Below, piece by piece: positions 1 to 6,010 of a stretch of 12,623 nt of DNA (position 1 is the stretch's first letter; every line of letters starts with the position of its first letter). The notes under the pieces are model-generated. The model saw nothing but the letters and a program-made list of their open reading frames with translations. It searched no databases and had not been told where the DNA came from. This DNA is from Bacteroidota bacterium (lineage in GTDB: Bacteria > Bacteroidota > Bacteroidia > Flavobacteriales > Crocinitomicaceae): positions 1 to 12,623 of the forward strand of contig JAKQEZ010000241.1 in the NCBI GenBank assembly GCA_029558435.1, given 5' to 3'. The position numbers were made by a program, and so were the translations under genes.

Positions 1-140
1 CAGTTTTCTCACATTGTAAAGTTACAAAATTCAATCTGAAATTGAGAGGTGAGAAGGCAATTTTCGATATAGGCTAAAGTTAAATCAAATCAGGTTCAAT
101 ATGCAAAACAGCCATGCCAGAAATCAAACTTATGAATAGT

Positions 141-190
141 CTGGCAAGTACAAACAAAATAGGATAAGCATCCTTTATTTTGTTTGCCAG
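141..190 (-). terminator. Hairpin downstream of the alcohol dehydrogenase remnant
   Basis: A long imperfect inverted repeat lies 20 bp past the dehydrogenase stop codon. The inner stem is GGAT/ATCC around an AAGC loop (162-173). The outer arms pair CTGGCAA plus ACAAAATA on the left with TATTTTGTTTGCCAG (176-190), leaving six extra bases (GTACAA) as a bulge in the left arm. Read on the minus strand, the inner stem is followed by a T-rich stretch, as in an intrinsic terminator. The A-rich arm on the other side could let it act in both directions. Its place right behind the gene supports a terminator; the long arms could also mark a small repeat element. Confidence 0.55.
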
Positions 191-210
191 CATTTTCAAG
201 AATATTATTA

Positions 211-855
211 CTAAAAACTTACCCCATCAATTACATACCTGTATCGGGCTTCCTTATTCACCACTTTATCCCAGGCTTCATTCAACTGATTGGCTGAAAT
301 GATTTCTATCTGTGGATAAATCTTGTTTAAAGCACAATAGTCCATCACTTCCTGTGTTTCGGGGATTCCGCCAATGGTTGAACTATTGAAATTAACCCGG
401 TTGTTCATCATCAATGAATTATTCAGTTCCAAAGCCCCGTTAATGGGTTGACCTACCTGAGTGAAATATCCATACGGTCTTACACAGGAAACATAATTGG
501 CTAAATCATACGCATAGGGTATAGTAGAAATCATGTAATCCAGTTTTCCGTACCAGGGCTTCAAGTCTTCAATTTTGTTCACTACAATTACTTCCTTTGC
601 GCCAAAAGCTTTGATATCATTCACTTTTGATGGAGATGTAGTAAATGCGTAAACTTCTGCACCTTTTGCAATGGCTAATTTTATAGCGATGTGTCCCAAA
701 CCTCCAATTCCGGCAACACCTACTTTATCTCCTCTTTTCAAATTAGCTTTCATCAGAGGTGAATAGGTGGTGATGCCTGCACACAATAATGGTGCTGCGT
801 ATTTAAGGTCAATGTTTTCAGGGATTTTAATGGCAAAATGTTCAGTTGGCGACAC
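211..855 (-). pseudogene. Zinc-type alcohol dehydrogenase, 5'-truncated remnant
   Basis: This is the C-terminal two thirds of a medium-chain zinc-dependent, probably NADP-linked alcohol dehydrogenase of the YahK/cinnamyl-alcohol type. Visible are LLCAGITTYSPL (residues 23-34, with a family zinc-ligand cysteine), the Rossmann glycine motif GIGGLGHIAIKLA (49-61) and the C-terminal return to the catalytic fold ending YRYVIDGVSF. The usual protein is about 350 residues, so about 135 N-terminal residues are missing. These would form the GroES-like catalytic domain with most zinc ligands. The apparent GTG start at 855 lies in or beyond the junction with an AraC gene end and is not a natural start. 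Loss of the catalytic domain and promoter region argues that it is inactive. An assembly chimera is the alternative explanation. Confidence 0.85.
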
Positions 856-955
856 AGCCTTTAATTTAGGCTTTGCTTCTCAGCAGGCATTTAGTCGGTT
901 TTTCAAATCACAAACCAACCAAACACCTTTGGAGTATATTAAGCAGAAGAATTGA
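847..955 (+). pseudogene. AraC-family regulator, C-terminal remnant
   Basis: The last 36 codons of an AraC/XylS transcription factor are preserved, ending at TGA 953-955. The residues from VGDTAFNLGFAS to SRFFKSQTNQTPLEYI match the second helix-turn-helix of the family, whose usual form is IADIAFELGFSDQSHFSRxFKxxTGxTPxEYR. The reading frame upstream is antisense to the dehydrogenase remnant, so the rest of the regulator (about 250 residues) is absent. AraC regulators are often divergent from the oxidoreductase gene they control, which fits the orientation here. This fragment has no start of its own and is almost certainly not expressed as a functional protein. Confidence 0.8.
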
Positions 956-1249
956 GTGATATGATGTATAGTTTATAGTCGCTGTTGAATAGTCTTTGAT
1001 TGTCTATTTGGTGCTGATGGCAAGAAATGGCTCTTTTGGTTTTTTGCAGCGTTGGTTTTGTGTGTCGGAAAAACCAAATGTGCCATTTACGAACTAATTT
1101 ATTATTGTTTTTTAGTGTTCGTGATTCGCTTCGCTTAATTGAGCGTGGGCAATAAAATTTCCTTGTGCGGTGGATTTCTTATTTTTTTTGTGTCGGGTTG
1201 ATGTCTGGTCAAGTGTCGAAGTGTTGGTTCGGGCGGTCGTCCTGCCATT
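956..1249. other. Gene-free stretch between the AraC remnant and the first cassette element
   Basis: No convincing gene is present. The stretch holds the 64-nt hairpin described separately, then a weaker inverted repeat (ACGAACTAA at 1089-1097 with TTAGTGTTCGT at 1112-1122), then about 130 bp that is richer in G and C than its surroundings. A minus-strand frame of 61 codons is open from 1297 to 1112. It runs through the stem of the neighbouring repeat element and is rich in Thr, Asn, Lys and His with no recognisable fold, so I do not call it a gene. The stretch may be a decayed cassette or part of a dispersed intergenic repeat. Confidence 0.5.
1025..1088. repeat. 64-nt structured hairpin, copy H1
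   Basis: Outer stem AAATGGC/GCCATTT, a 3x3 internal loop (TCT opposite TGT), inner stem TTTGGTTTTT/AAAAACCAAA, and a 24-nt loop containing AGCGTTGGTTTTGTG. The two arms agree at 18 of 20 positions. A second hairpin at 5492-5555 has the same total length, the same TCT/TGT internal loop next to a GC pair, and a loop with AGCGTGGATTTGTG, but quite different stem bases. There is no T-run directly after it in either direction, so it is not an obvious intrinsic terminator. Confidence 0.65.
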
Positions 1250-1385
1250 GCCACTAACGGTTTTCGGCTTGGCGTTCGGGCGGGTTTCGAAGTTCAAAGT
1301 TTCAATTTATTTCTAAAGTTTAATAGTGGCACAGAGCTCTAAGTTTTCACGTCAGCCCGCCTGACGCAAAACCCGTGTTAGTGGC
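1250..1385 (-). repeat. TAAC...GTTA inverted-repeat element 1 (attC-like)
   Basis: The element runs from TAAC at 1255 to GTTA ending at 1380, 126 bp, with an outer 9-bp perfect stem GCCACTAAC/GTTAGTGGC. Inside are imperfect arms (about 1265-1284 with 1356-1375), separated from TAAC by GGTTTT on the left but only one base from GTTA on the right. The left arm TAACGGTTTTCGGCTTGGCG matches that of element 4 at 19 of 20 positions. A small perfect hairpin CGTCAG/CTGACG (1350-1366) sits in the right arm. In the direction of the neighbouring gene the element begins 7 nt after that gene's stop codon. It is the last element of the array in gene direction. Confidence 0.7.
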
Positions 1386-1387
1386 AG

Positions 1388-2560
1388 TTATTTAATTTCA
1401 ATGTTGTATTTATCAATTATATTGTAATTTTTGTCTTTTATTACTATTGTATAAAATCCTTTTATTAGAAAGAGTTCATTAACTTTTTTATTGTCGGTAA
1501 TTTCAATAATATCTGCCGGTATTCCATCATTTTCAAATTCATTGTTTCTATAAGCCAAAATAATCAAAGATTCAATGTTTTCAATTTTAGATCGAGGTAT
1601 TGTGTATCTTTCTTTTCCATTCAACAGCCAGTCAGGTCGGTTATTAATGTATTCTGTTTGAGGATGTATAACCACTATATCCGTTTGTTTAATTTCACTT
1701 TTGCCATTAAATACTTGTCCGTTTTCATCTATCAATACAATAGGTTCTTTTGCGTTGTTAAGTTTTATGAACAGATGATTGTTTTCCTTATTTGATCTTT
1801 CCATAAACATAGTTTGGTCTATAGTCAAAGGGTCTATTTTCATATTATCTTTTAATCTGCCAGCCATTGCTTTTCCCCAAGCAGGATAATTATTTTCAAA
1901 AGCATGAGCATAGCCACAATGAATAAGTGCTTTGCTTTTAGGATGATTTTCTATAAATTTTTGGATATTTTCAGCTTGTTCGATTTCTCTTTCCTTACCA
2001 TTTTTACCTTCTGAAGCTTCATAACTAAAAAGGGTGAAACCAATTTTTAAAGCTTCTGAAAATAAATTGCCGAATTCAGGTTCTTTCGTATAATATCCAC
2101 TTTCCATCACAGGAAATTTTCTTTCATTGATTGTCGAGTCAAACAATGCTTCAAGTCCAAGATAACGATAACCATTGTCGTACAATTCTTTTAAAAGAGA
2201 TTTAGTAAAAGTGCGATGTTTTGAAATATGGTGAGCTTCGTTAATGATAATAATTTGTGCGTGTTTAGATTGCTTTATTATGTAATCTTTTGCATTGACT
2301 TTGCTACTATTTGCAAAATATAAGCTATCTTCTTCAGTTGTTTTTGGTTTTCTTACACCATTCTTATCCCAAATCTGAAGAACTTCTTGATAGTATCCAC
2401 TAAATGATAATTCTGTTGCCCCCTTTTGGTATTTCCAAGCAACTGTATCTTTGTCAATTTGAGATAAAATATCTTTAGAAAACTGATAAGTCTCTGGCTT
2501 TAATTGTCCAAATGCAATTGTTATGCTTAGTGATAAAATAATGGTAAAAAGTTTATTCAT
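1388..2560 (-). CDS. Exported EreA/ChaN-like (TIKI superfamily) protein
   Basis: This 390-residue protein starts with a signal peptide (MNKLFTIILSLSITIAFG, 1-18). The middle resembles the erythromycin esterase/ChaN/TraB fold family: a strand ending in INEAHH (106-111) with H115 shortly after, GYRYLGLEAL (130-139) with a conserved Glu at 137, YE at 180-181, an R/Q-bearing helix (191-199), and IHCGYAHA (213-220) ending in a His. These Glu and His positions match the metal or catalytic sites of that superfamily. The family assignment comes from motif spacing, not from an alignment. Members include macrolide esterases, haem-binding lipoproteins and Wnt-cleaving proteases, so the substrate cannot be named. 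The C-terminal third (about 250-390) is not recognised. The gene is flanked by TAAC...GTTA elements and looks like cassette cargo. Confidence 0.7.
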   Translation of the reverse strand: MNKLFTIILSLSITIAFGQLKPETYQFSKDILSQIDKDTVAWKYQKGATELSFSGYYQEVLQIWDKNGVRKPKTTEEDSLYFANSSKVNAKDYIIKQSKHAQIIIINEAHHISKHRTFTKSLLKELYDNGYRYLGLEALFDSTINERKFPVMESGYYTKEPEFGNLFSEALKIGFTLFSYEASEGKNGKEREIEQAENIQKFIENHPKSKALIHCGYAHAFENNYPAWGKAMAGRLKDNMKIDPLTIDQTMFMERSNKENNHLFIKLNNAKEPIVLIDENGQVFNGKSEIKQTDIVVIHPQTEYINNRPDWLLNGKERYTIPRSKIENIESLIILAYRNNEFENDGIPADIIEITDNKKVNELFLIKGFYTIVIKDKNYNIIDKYNIEIK

Positions 2561-2577
2561 ACGTTTGGTTTTGTAAT

Positions 2578-2714
2578 TGCCTATAACGTTATCAGGGCCT
2601 GCGCAGAAAGCATGAACACAATGAAACGTTAGTTAGCATATTGAATGTAAAAATAACAAAAAAACTAAAAGGACGAAGATTTGATGGCTTTTGCGCTTGC
2701 CCTGTGTTATGCAC
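2578..2714 (-). repeat. TAAC...GTTA inverted-repeat element 2 (attC-like)
   Basis: TAAC at 2584 to GTTA ending at 2709 is again exactly 126 bp. The arms 2593-2613 and 2684-2704 agree at 16 of 21 positions (CAGGGC and GCGCA cores) and share no stem sequence with elements 1 and 4. The spacer asymmetry is the same: five bases (GTTAT) after TAAC on the left, one base before GTTA on the right. The flanks beyond TAAC and GTTA pair poorly with each other. Instead TGCCTATAAC pairs with the far end of the gene on the left, and GTTATGCAC pairs with the far end of the gene on the right. The roughly 70-nt centre is A-rich. Confidence 0.7.
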
Positions 2715-2739
2715 TGGCGGATTTCATTTGTGTAATTAT

Positions 2740-4407
2740 TTAGTTCTTTACCACCTTTTTAACGATATTAAATTTATTTGATTTTACGTTCAAAATATAA
2801 ATCCCATTTAGAAAGTTTTGCATATCAACATTAAATAGCTCTGTATTTTGTATTGCTGTTTTATAAACAATTTTTCCCGAAGCGCTGGAAATACAAAGTT
2901 CTATATTTTCTTTTGGCATTGATACCGTAAAAACTCCATTATTAGGATTGGGGAATATATCAACAGTATGTTCAAGTTTATTTTCTAAAATTACCAATGC
3001 AGGATTTTCCACTAATTTCAAAAGAATCATATTGTTTAAATACCCATCACTAAATCCAAGACTGTCTGTTCCGATGTAAAAAGACCCTCCTTGATTTCCT
3101 GCTGTACTGTATGTAAAAACTGAGTTTCCATGTGCAACAATATCATATCCAAAATCGTTAGAACTCCCACCAATACCCATAGAAGCAATCAAATTGCCGT
3201 TTTCATCATATCTTTCGAGTAATAAATCGGTACTCCTACCTGTGACTGCATTTCCTTGTTGATTGACAATCGTTCCCCAATATTCGTTAAGGAGATAAAC
3301 GGAAGATTCGGTGTCAATACTTAAATCAACAATATGTATGCTCCCGTCTGTTGTGTTGTGCAGTGTTTTTGCCCACAAATAGTTGCCACTTGCACCAAAA
3401 CAAGCTAAAAAAGAGCTCCTAAAGCCAATATTTCCTTGTTTAGCAAGAGAGGAGATTCCATCAGAAAACTCTAACAACTGATTTGTAAAATATCCTCCAA
3501 CGATAATGTTGCCGTTTTCAAATCATTCAATAGCAGTTATGGTACTTGACCCGTATGCATTGTATATTGTAGGATTTGAACTATACACATATCGTACCCA
3601 TTCACATGTTCCGCTAGAAGTATATTTAGCAAGATAGCTCACGCTAAAACACGGAATAGGAAGTATGATTTGATACGATCCAAAATAGGCAGTGTCAGCA
3701 CTACCGTTGGAATGCAATATTCCGGCAGCATAAATATTATTGTTATTGTCGGCTGTAACTACTGTTCCTACATCCGTTTTACCAGATCCGGAGACACCAC
3801 CTGTATTATACCACATTTCGTTTCCGTTTTCATCATACTTTGTAATAAACACGTCATCATTCTCATTTTTTCCTGTAATAAGTATATTATTTTGCTCATC
3901 AACGGCGAGTCCTTTATCTCCTAATCTGTTTGTACCTGCTACGGATGTTCTCCACAAACGTGTCCCCGAAGAATCTAATTTAATCAGCTCAACATTGTTT
4001 GTCTGAATGACAATCGTATCATCATACATCAAAAAACTGCCTTCCCAAGCACTATAACCGATTAAAACATTGTCACCACTATCTAAAGAAATCATTAATT
4101 TAAGACCAGATAAACTTCCTCCTGCGTCTGCACCCATTATTTCAGCCACTTTTTTTAGCCAAATCAAAGAAAGGTTATTGTCAAATTTTGCCAGATATAT
4201 TCCACCTCCTGTAATAACAGAATTCTGTATTTCAAAAGTGTTATTGTATAACCCCGCTGTATAGATATTGCCATTATTGTCCGCTACCATATTCCGTTTG
4301 CCGTATATAGCATCACTGCCTCCTATGGTGTATTCATGCAACAAATAATCCTGTGCGAAGCAAAAAGTAGCGGAAAATAAAATTGATATAATGATTAATT
4401 TTTTCAT
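2740..4407 (-). pseudogene. T9SS-exported beta-propeller protein interrupted by an in-frame TGA
   Basis: One reading frame of 555 residue positions is broken only by a TGA at codon 295 (3523-3525). The frame is unchanged on both sides, reading TAIE-stop-FENGNIIVGGYF, so this is a point nonsense change (or sequencing error), not a frameshift. I start it at ATG 4407 because that gives a clean signal peptide, MKKLIIISILFSATFCFA. An upstream in-frame ATG at 4455 would add 16 non-signal residues and overlap a promoter-like box. The body carries repeats such as DNNGNIYTAG, DEQNNILITG and ITKYDENGNEMW, typical of SBBP-type beta-propeller blades. The end (FPNPNNGVF... GKIVYKT... LNGIYILNV... KKVVKN) is a type A type IX secretion sorting domain. 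If intact it would be a surface or secreted protein. Truncated at codon 295 it would lack the sorting domain. A TTG at 3477 is an unlikely restart because it has no signal peptide. Confidence 0.8.
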
Positions 4408-4452
4408 ATCATTAACAATTTTGATTATGAAAGTAATACTATCACAAAATAA

Positions 4453-4460
4453 CAAATTTA
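4453..4460 (-). promoter_or_regulatory. Possible promoter -7 box for the propeller gene
   Basis: On the minus strand this reads TAAATTTG, a full match to the Bacteroidota -7 consensus TAnnTTTG, about 46 nt before the chosen ATG at 4407. The -33 box (TTG or TTTG) is not clear upstream. The box lies inside the cassette, after element 3, which would give the gene its own promoter. In AT-rich DNA such an octamer can occur by chance. Confidence 0.35.
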
Positions 4461-4549
4461 TTTTGAAATGGTAGAAATTTTGAAAAAATGTCGAAAATTA
4501 GAGTTGTCAAGCTAGTGTTGTTTTATAGTAGTACGCTCATTCACCGCTT

Positions 4550-4606
4550 GTGCATAACGGTTTGGCTAAACTGCGTTTTAATGCAGTTTAGGTTTTGTTA
4601 GCAATA
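4550..4606 (-). repeat. TAAC...GTTA inverted-repeat element 3, short form
   Basis: TAAC at 4555 to GTTA ending at 4600 is 46 bp. It has a perfect 9-bp stem CTAAACTGC/GCAGTTTAG (4566-4574 and 4583-4591) and an 8-nt loop. The spacers are GGTTTGG on the left and GTTTT on the right. It keeps the TAACGGTTT start of elements 1 and 4 but lacks their long centre. It begins 8 nt after the stop codon of the gene at 4609-5220, read in that gene's direction. Its outer flanks pair with neighbouring elements across the genes: GTGCATAAC is perfectly complementary to GTTATGCAC of element 2. Confidence 0.7.
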
Positions 4607-4608
4607 GT

Positions 4609-5220
4609 TTAGAATTGCTTTTTTATTTTCCAACCTTTGTATAAACCACCAAGGTAGTCGTCACCCTTACTGCTATTACTTTCAGGTTTTATCCAGTAAT
4701 ATGCATCTGAATTATAGTCGATTTCAAAGACAATGTGTTTGTCAAGTTTTCCCCCTGAGTATCCGGAACTACTTACAGTCATAGTTACAACTAATGCATC
4801 TCCCTTTCTATATTTATCGGTATAATAAAATACATAATTTTTTTCTGTTACACTCGGTCCGTTAAACAAATCATCAGATCTTATATTTTCTTCTTCAAAT
4901 CCACCTGTAGGTTTACCAAATAATAATTTAGCATCTTCATACATTGAACTTGCTTTCGATTCGGATGGGTAAAAGGAGAGTATTCTAGTCAGTGTATTTT
5001 CGTCACATTGATTATACAAACAACCAAATTCTAATTTTATTTTGTTCTGGCCTATCTGAATGTAAATATTGTTGCCGTCAAAAGTCACTTCTTTATCCCA
5101 GAAATGGTCTTTTATTTCTTGTTTGGTATAGGCTTTTCTAAATGTTAGTCCATAGAAATTTTGACTAAACAGAGATGTAGACAATACTAGTGTAACTACT
5201 GATATTAAAAGTGTTTTCAT
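4609..5220 (-). CDS. Secreted protein of unknown function
   Basis: The 203-residue protein begins with a signal peptide (MKTLLISVVTLVLSTSLFS, cleaved near residue 19-20). The rest is probably mostly beta structure: short alternating strands such as NNIYIQIG and KIKLEFG, then KNYVFYYTDKYRKGDALVVTMTV. Two cysteines at 67 and 72 (GCLYNQC) could form a disulphide. I do not recognise a family. The C-terminus GLYKGWKIKKQF has no type IX sorting domain and there is no lipobox, so it is probably periplasmic or released by another route. The start codon ATG at 5220 follows an A/T-rich leader without a Shine-Dalgarno sequence, as is usual in Bacteroidota. The gene fills the space between elements 3 and 4 almost completely, with 8 nt after its stop and 16 nt before its start, a cassette-like packing. 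Confidence 0.8.
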   Translation of the reverse strand: MKTLLISVVTLVLSTSLFSQNFYGLTFRKAYTKQEIKDHFWDKEVTFDGNNIYIQIGQNKIKLEFGCLYNQCDENTLTRILSFYPSESKASSMYEDAKLLFGKPTGGFEEENIRSDDLFNGPSVTEKNYVFYYTDKYRKGDALVVTMTVSSSGYSGGKLDKHIVFEIDYNSDAYYWIKPESNSSKGDDYLGGLYKGWKIKKQF

Positions 5221-5230
5221 ATTTTTTGAT

Positions 5231-5367
5231 TATTGATAACGGTTCTCGGCTTGGCGATGTGGCGGATTTTTAGCACTAAACTCCAATCGAAGAACTACTT
5301 TTCAAATATAGTAAAAACTTTCAAACGAAGCACTTAACCGCCATATTGCCAAACCGATGTTACAGGC
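5231..5367 (-). repeat. TAAC...GTTA inverted-repeat element 4 (attC-like)
   Basis: TAAC at 5237 to GTTA ending at 5362 is 126 bp. The arms 5246-5265 and 5338-5357 match at 17 of 20 positions, with two of the three mismatches being G-T wobbles. Five bases (GGTTC) follow TAAC and one base precedes GTTA, as in element 2. It is the most regular copy and the first element of the array in gene direction. Its outer flank TATTGATAAC pairs with GTTAGCAATA of element 3 at the other end of the intervening gene (9 of 10). Its right flank GTTACAGGC has no visible partner in the window. Confidence 0.75.
5303..5310 (-). promoter_or_regulatory. Promoter-like box inside element 4
   Basis: The minus strand reads TATATTTG, a full match to the TAnnTTTG -7 consensus. 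It lies in the unpaired centre of element 4, about 83 nt upstream of the ATG at 5220. A TTTG occurs 11 nt further upstream, closer than the usual spacing of about 19-21 nt, so the -33 part is not convincing. If real, the element would carry the promoter of the gene that follows it. Confidence 0.3.
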
Positions 5368-5491
5368 TGGCGTTCTGTCTTTCGTGTTGTAAAGTTCTTG
5401 TCTGTATTGAGTTTTGCTGTTGTGTCGGCTGTGAGATAGGAGTTTTAAAATTTTTAGAAAGGGAAGGAAAAATAATTTTTTAGGATAGGTA
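5368..5491. other. Gene-free spacer between element 4 and hairpin H2
   Basis: I see no gene, no clear inverted repeat and no partner for the GTTACAGGC end of element 4 here. The left half is T/G-rich on the plus strand, and the right half is A-rich around 5440-5480. It may be the leader side of the array or the remains of a cassette. Confidence 0.4.
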
Positions 5492-5555
5492 GTGTAAGCT
5501 CTTCTCGCATTTTGGCTTTAGCGTGGATTTGTGCGAATGCGAGATGTGCTTACAC
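5492..5555. repeat. 64-nt structured hairpin, copy H2
   Basis: Outer stem GTGTAAGC/GCTTACAC (8 bp), a 3x3 internal loop TCT opposite TGT, inner stem TCTCGCATT/AATGCGAGA (9 bp) and a 24-nt loop containing AGCGTGGATTTGTG. Length, internal loop and loop motif match H1, while the stem bases differ. It starts 8 nt after the stop codon of the DUF2141 gene in that gene's direction, so it may end or stabilise the efflux operon mRNA. However, no T-run follows immediately. Confidence 0.65.
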
Positions 5556-5563
5556 GGTGAGTT

Positions 5564-6010
5564 TTACATATAAATCACTTTTACTTTAATGGTCTTATTT
5601 TGGTTTAATTCAAAACTTGCTTTTTTAAAATTAGGTCGGTTGGTTAATCCGATTGAAGAATAGTTTGAAAATCCAATTCCTTCTTTTGGCAAAATTAAAC
5701 CTTTGTCAATCTTTCCATTGCTATTTTCATCGTGCAAAATGTTTACCGCATAATTACCTTTAGGTAAGTTCGGGAATGTATATTGAGCTGTGCCATTTGT
5801 AATGGTTACTTTTTCCATTTTGAAGTAATTTTTATACTGTTCATCAGGAATGGAGTCGTCTTTGTTATACAATGCTATTTGAACCGTTCCTTTTGAATTT
5901 CTCAAATTTTCAACTTTTACCGTTAAGCTGTTTTGTTCATTAAAATTAGCTTTAAACGAACTCAATAACAGTGCTAAAGGCGTAATAACAAAAACGATTA
6001 ATTGCTTCAT
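5564..6010 (-). CDS. DUF2141 domain protein, last gene of the efflux operon
   Basis: This 148-residue protein has a signal peptide or membrane anchor at residues 1-20 (MKQLIVFVITPLALLLSSFK). A DUF2141 domain follows: LTVKVENLRNSKGTVQIALY (29-48), TAQYTFPNLPKGNYAVNILHD (74-94) and the conserved HDENSNGKID (93-102), then GIGFSN. The domain is predicted to be an extracytoplasmic beta sandwich. Its biochemical role is unknown. Its ATG overlaps the stop codon of the RND pump gene as ATGA (6007-6010), so translation is probably coupled. That suggests a role with the pump or in the same envelope response, but this is inference. The 64-nt hairpin H2 follows the stop codon after 8 nt. Confidence 0.85.
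   Translation of the reverse strand: MKQLIVFVITPLALLLSSFKANFNEQNSLTVKVENLRNSKGTVQIALYNKDDSIPDEQYKNYFKMEKVTITNGTAQYTFPNLPKGNYAVNILHDENSNGKIDKGLILPKEGIGFSNYSSIGLTNRPNFKKASFELNQNKTIKVKVIYM

Noticed and set aside
1112..1297. A 61-codon minus-strand open frame
   Set aside because: Its first third reads through the stem of element 1 and the rest is low-complexity Thr/Asn/Lys/His-rich, with no signal peptide or fold. It looks like a chance frame in a repeat region.
3475..3525. Stop-codon recoding (selenocysteine, or TGA read as an amino acid) in the propeller gene
   Set aside because: Other genes in the window end in TGA, no SECIS-like structure is evident, and recoding is not expected in such a protein. 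A nonsense mutation or sequence error is simpler.
3670..4264. Plus-strand open frames of 64-88 codons
   Set aside because: They are antisense to the propeller gene, overlap one another, and have no family features. The minus-strand signal peptide and repeats are decisive.
1250..5367. Canonical class integron attC sites with attI and an integrase gene
   Set aside because: The boxes only partly fit RYYYAAC/GTTRRRY, the spacer lengths differ from classical attC, and no tyrosine recombinase is in the window. Only an integron-like label is justified.
5492..5555. Plain intrinsic terminator of the efflux operon
   Set aside because: The stem is strong but has a 24-nt loop, a conserved internal loop shared with H1 and no immediate T-run. 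Termination may be one role but does not explain the conserved design.
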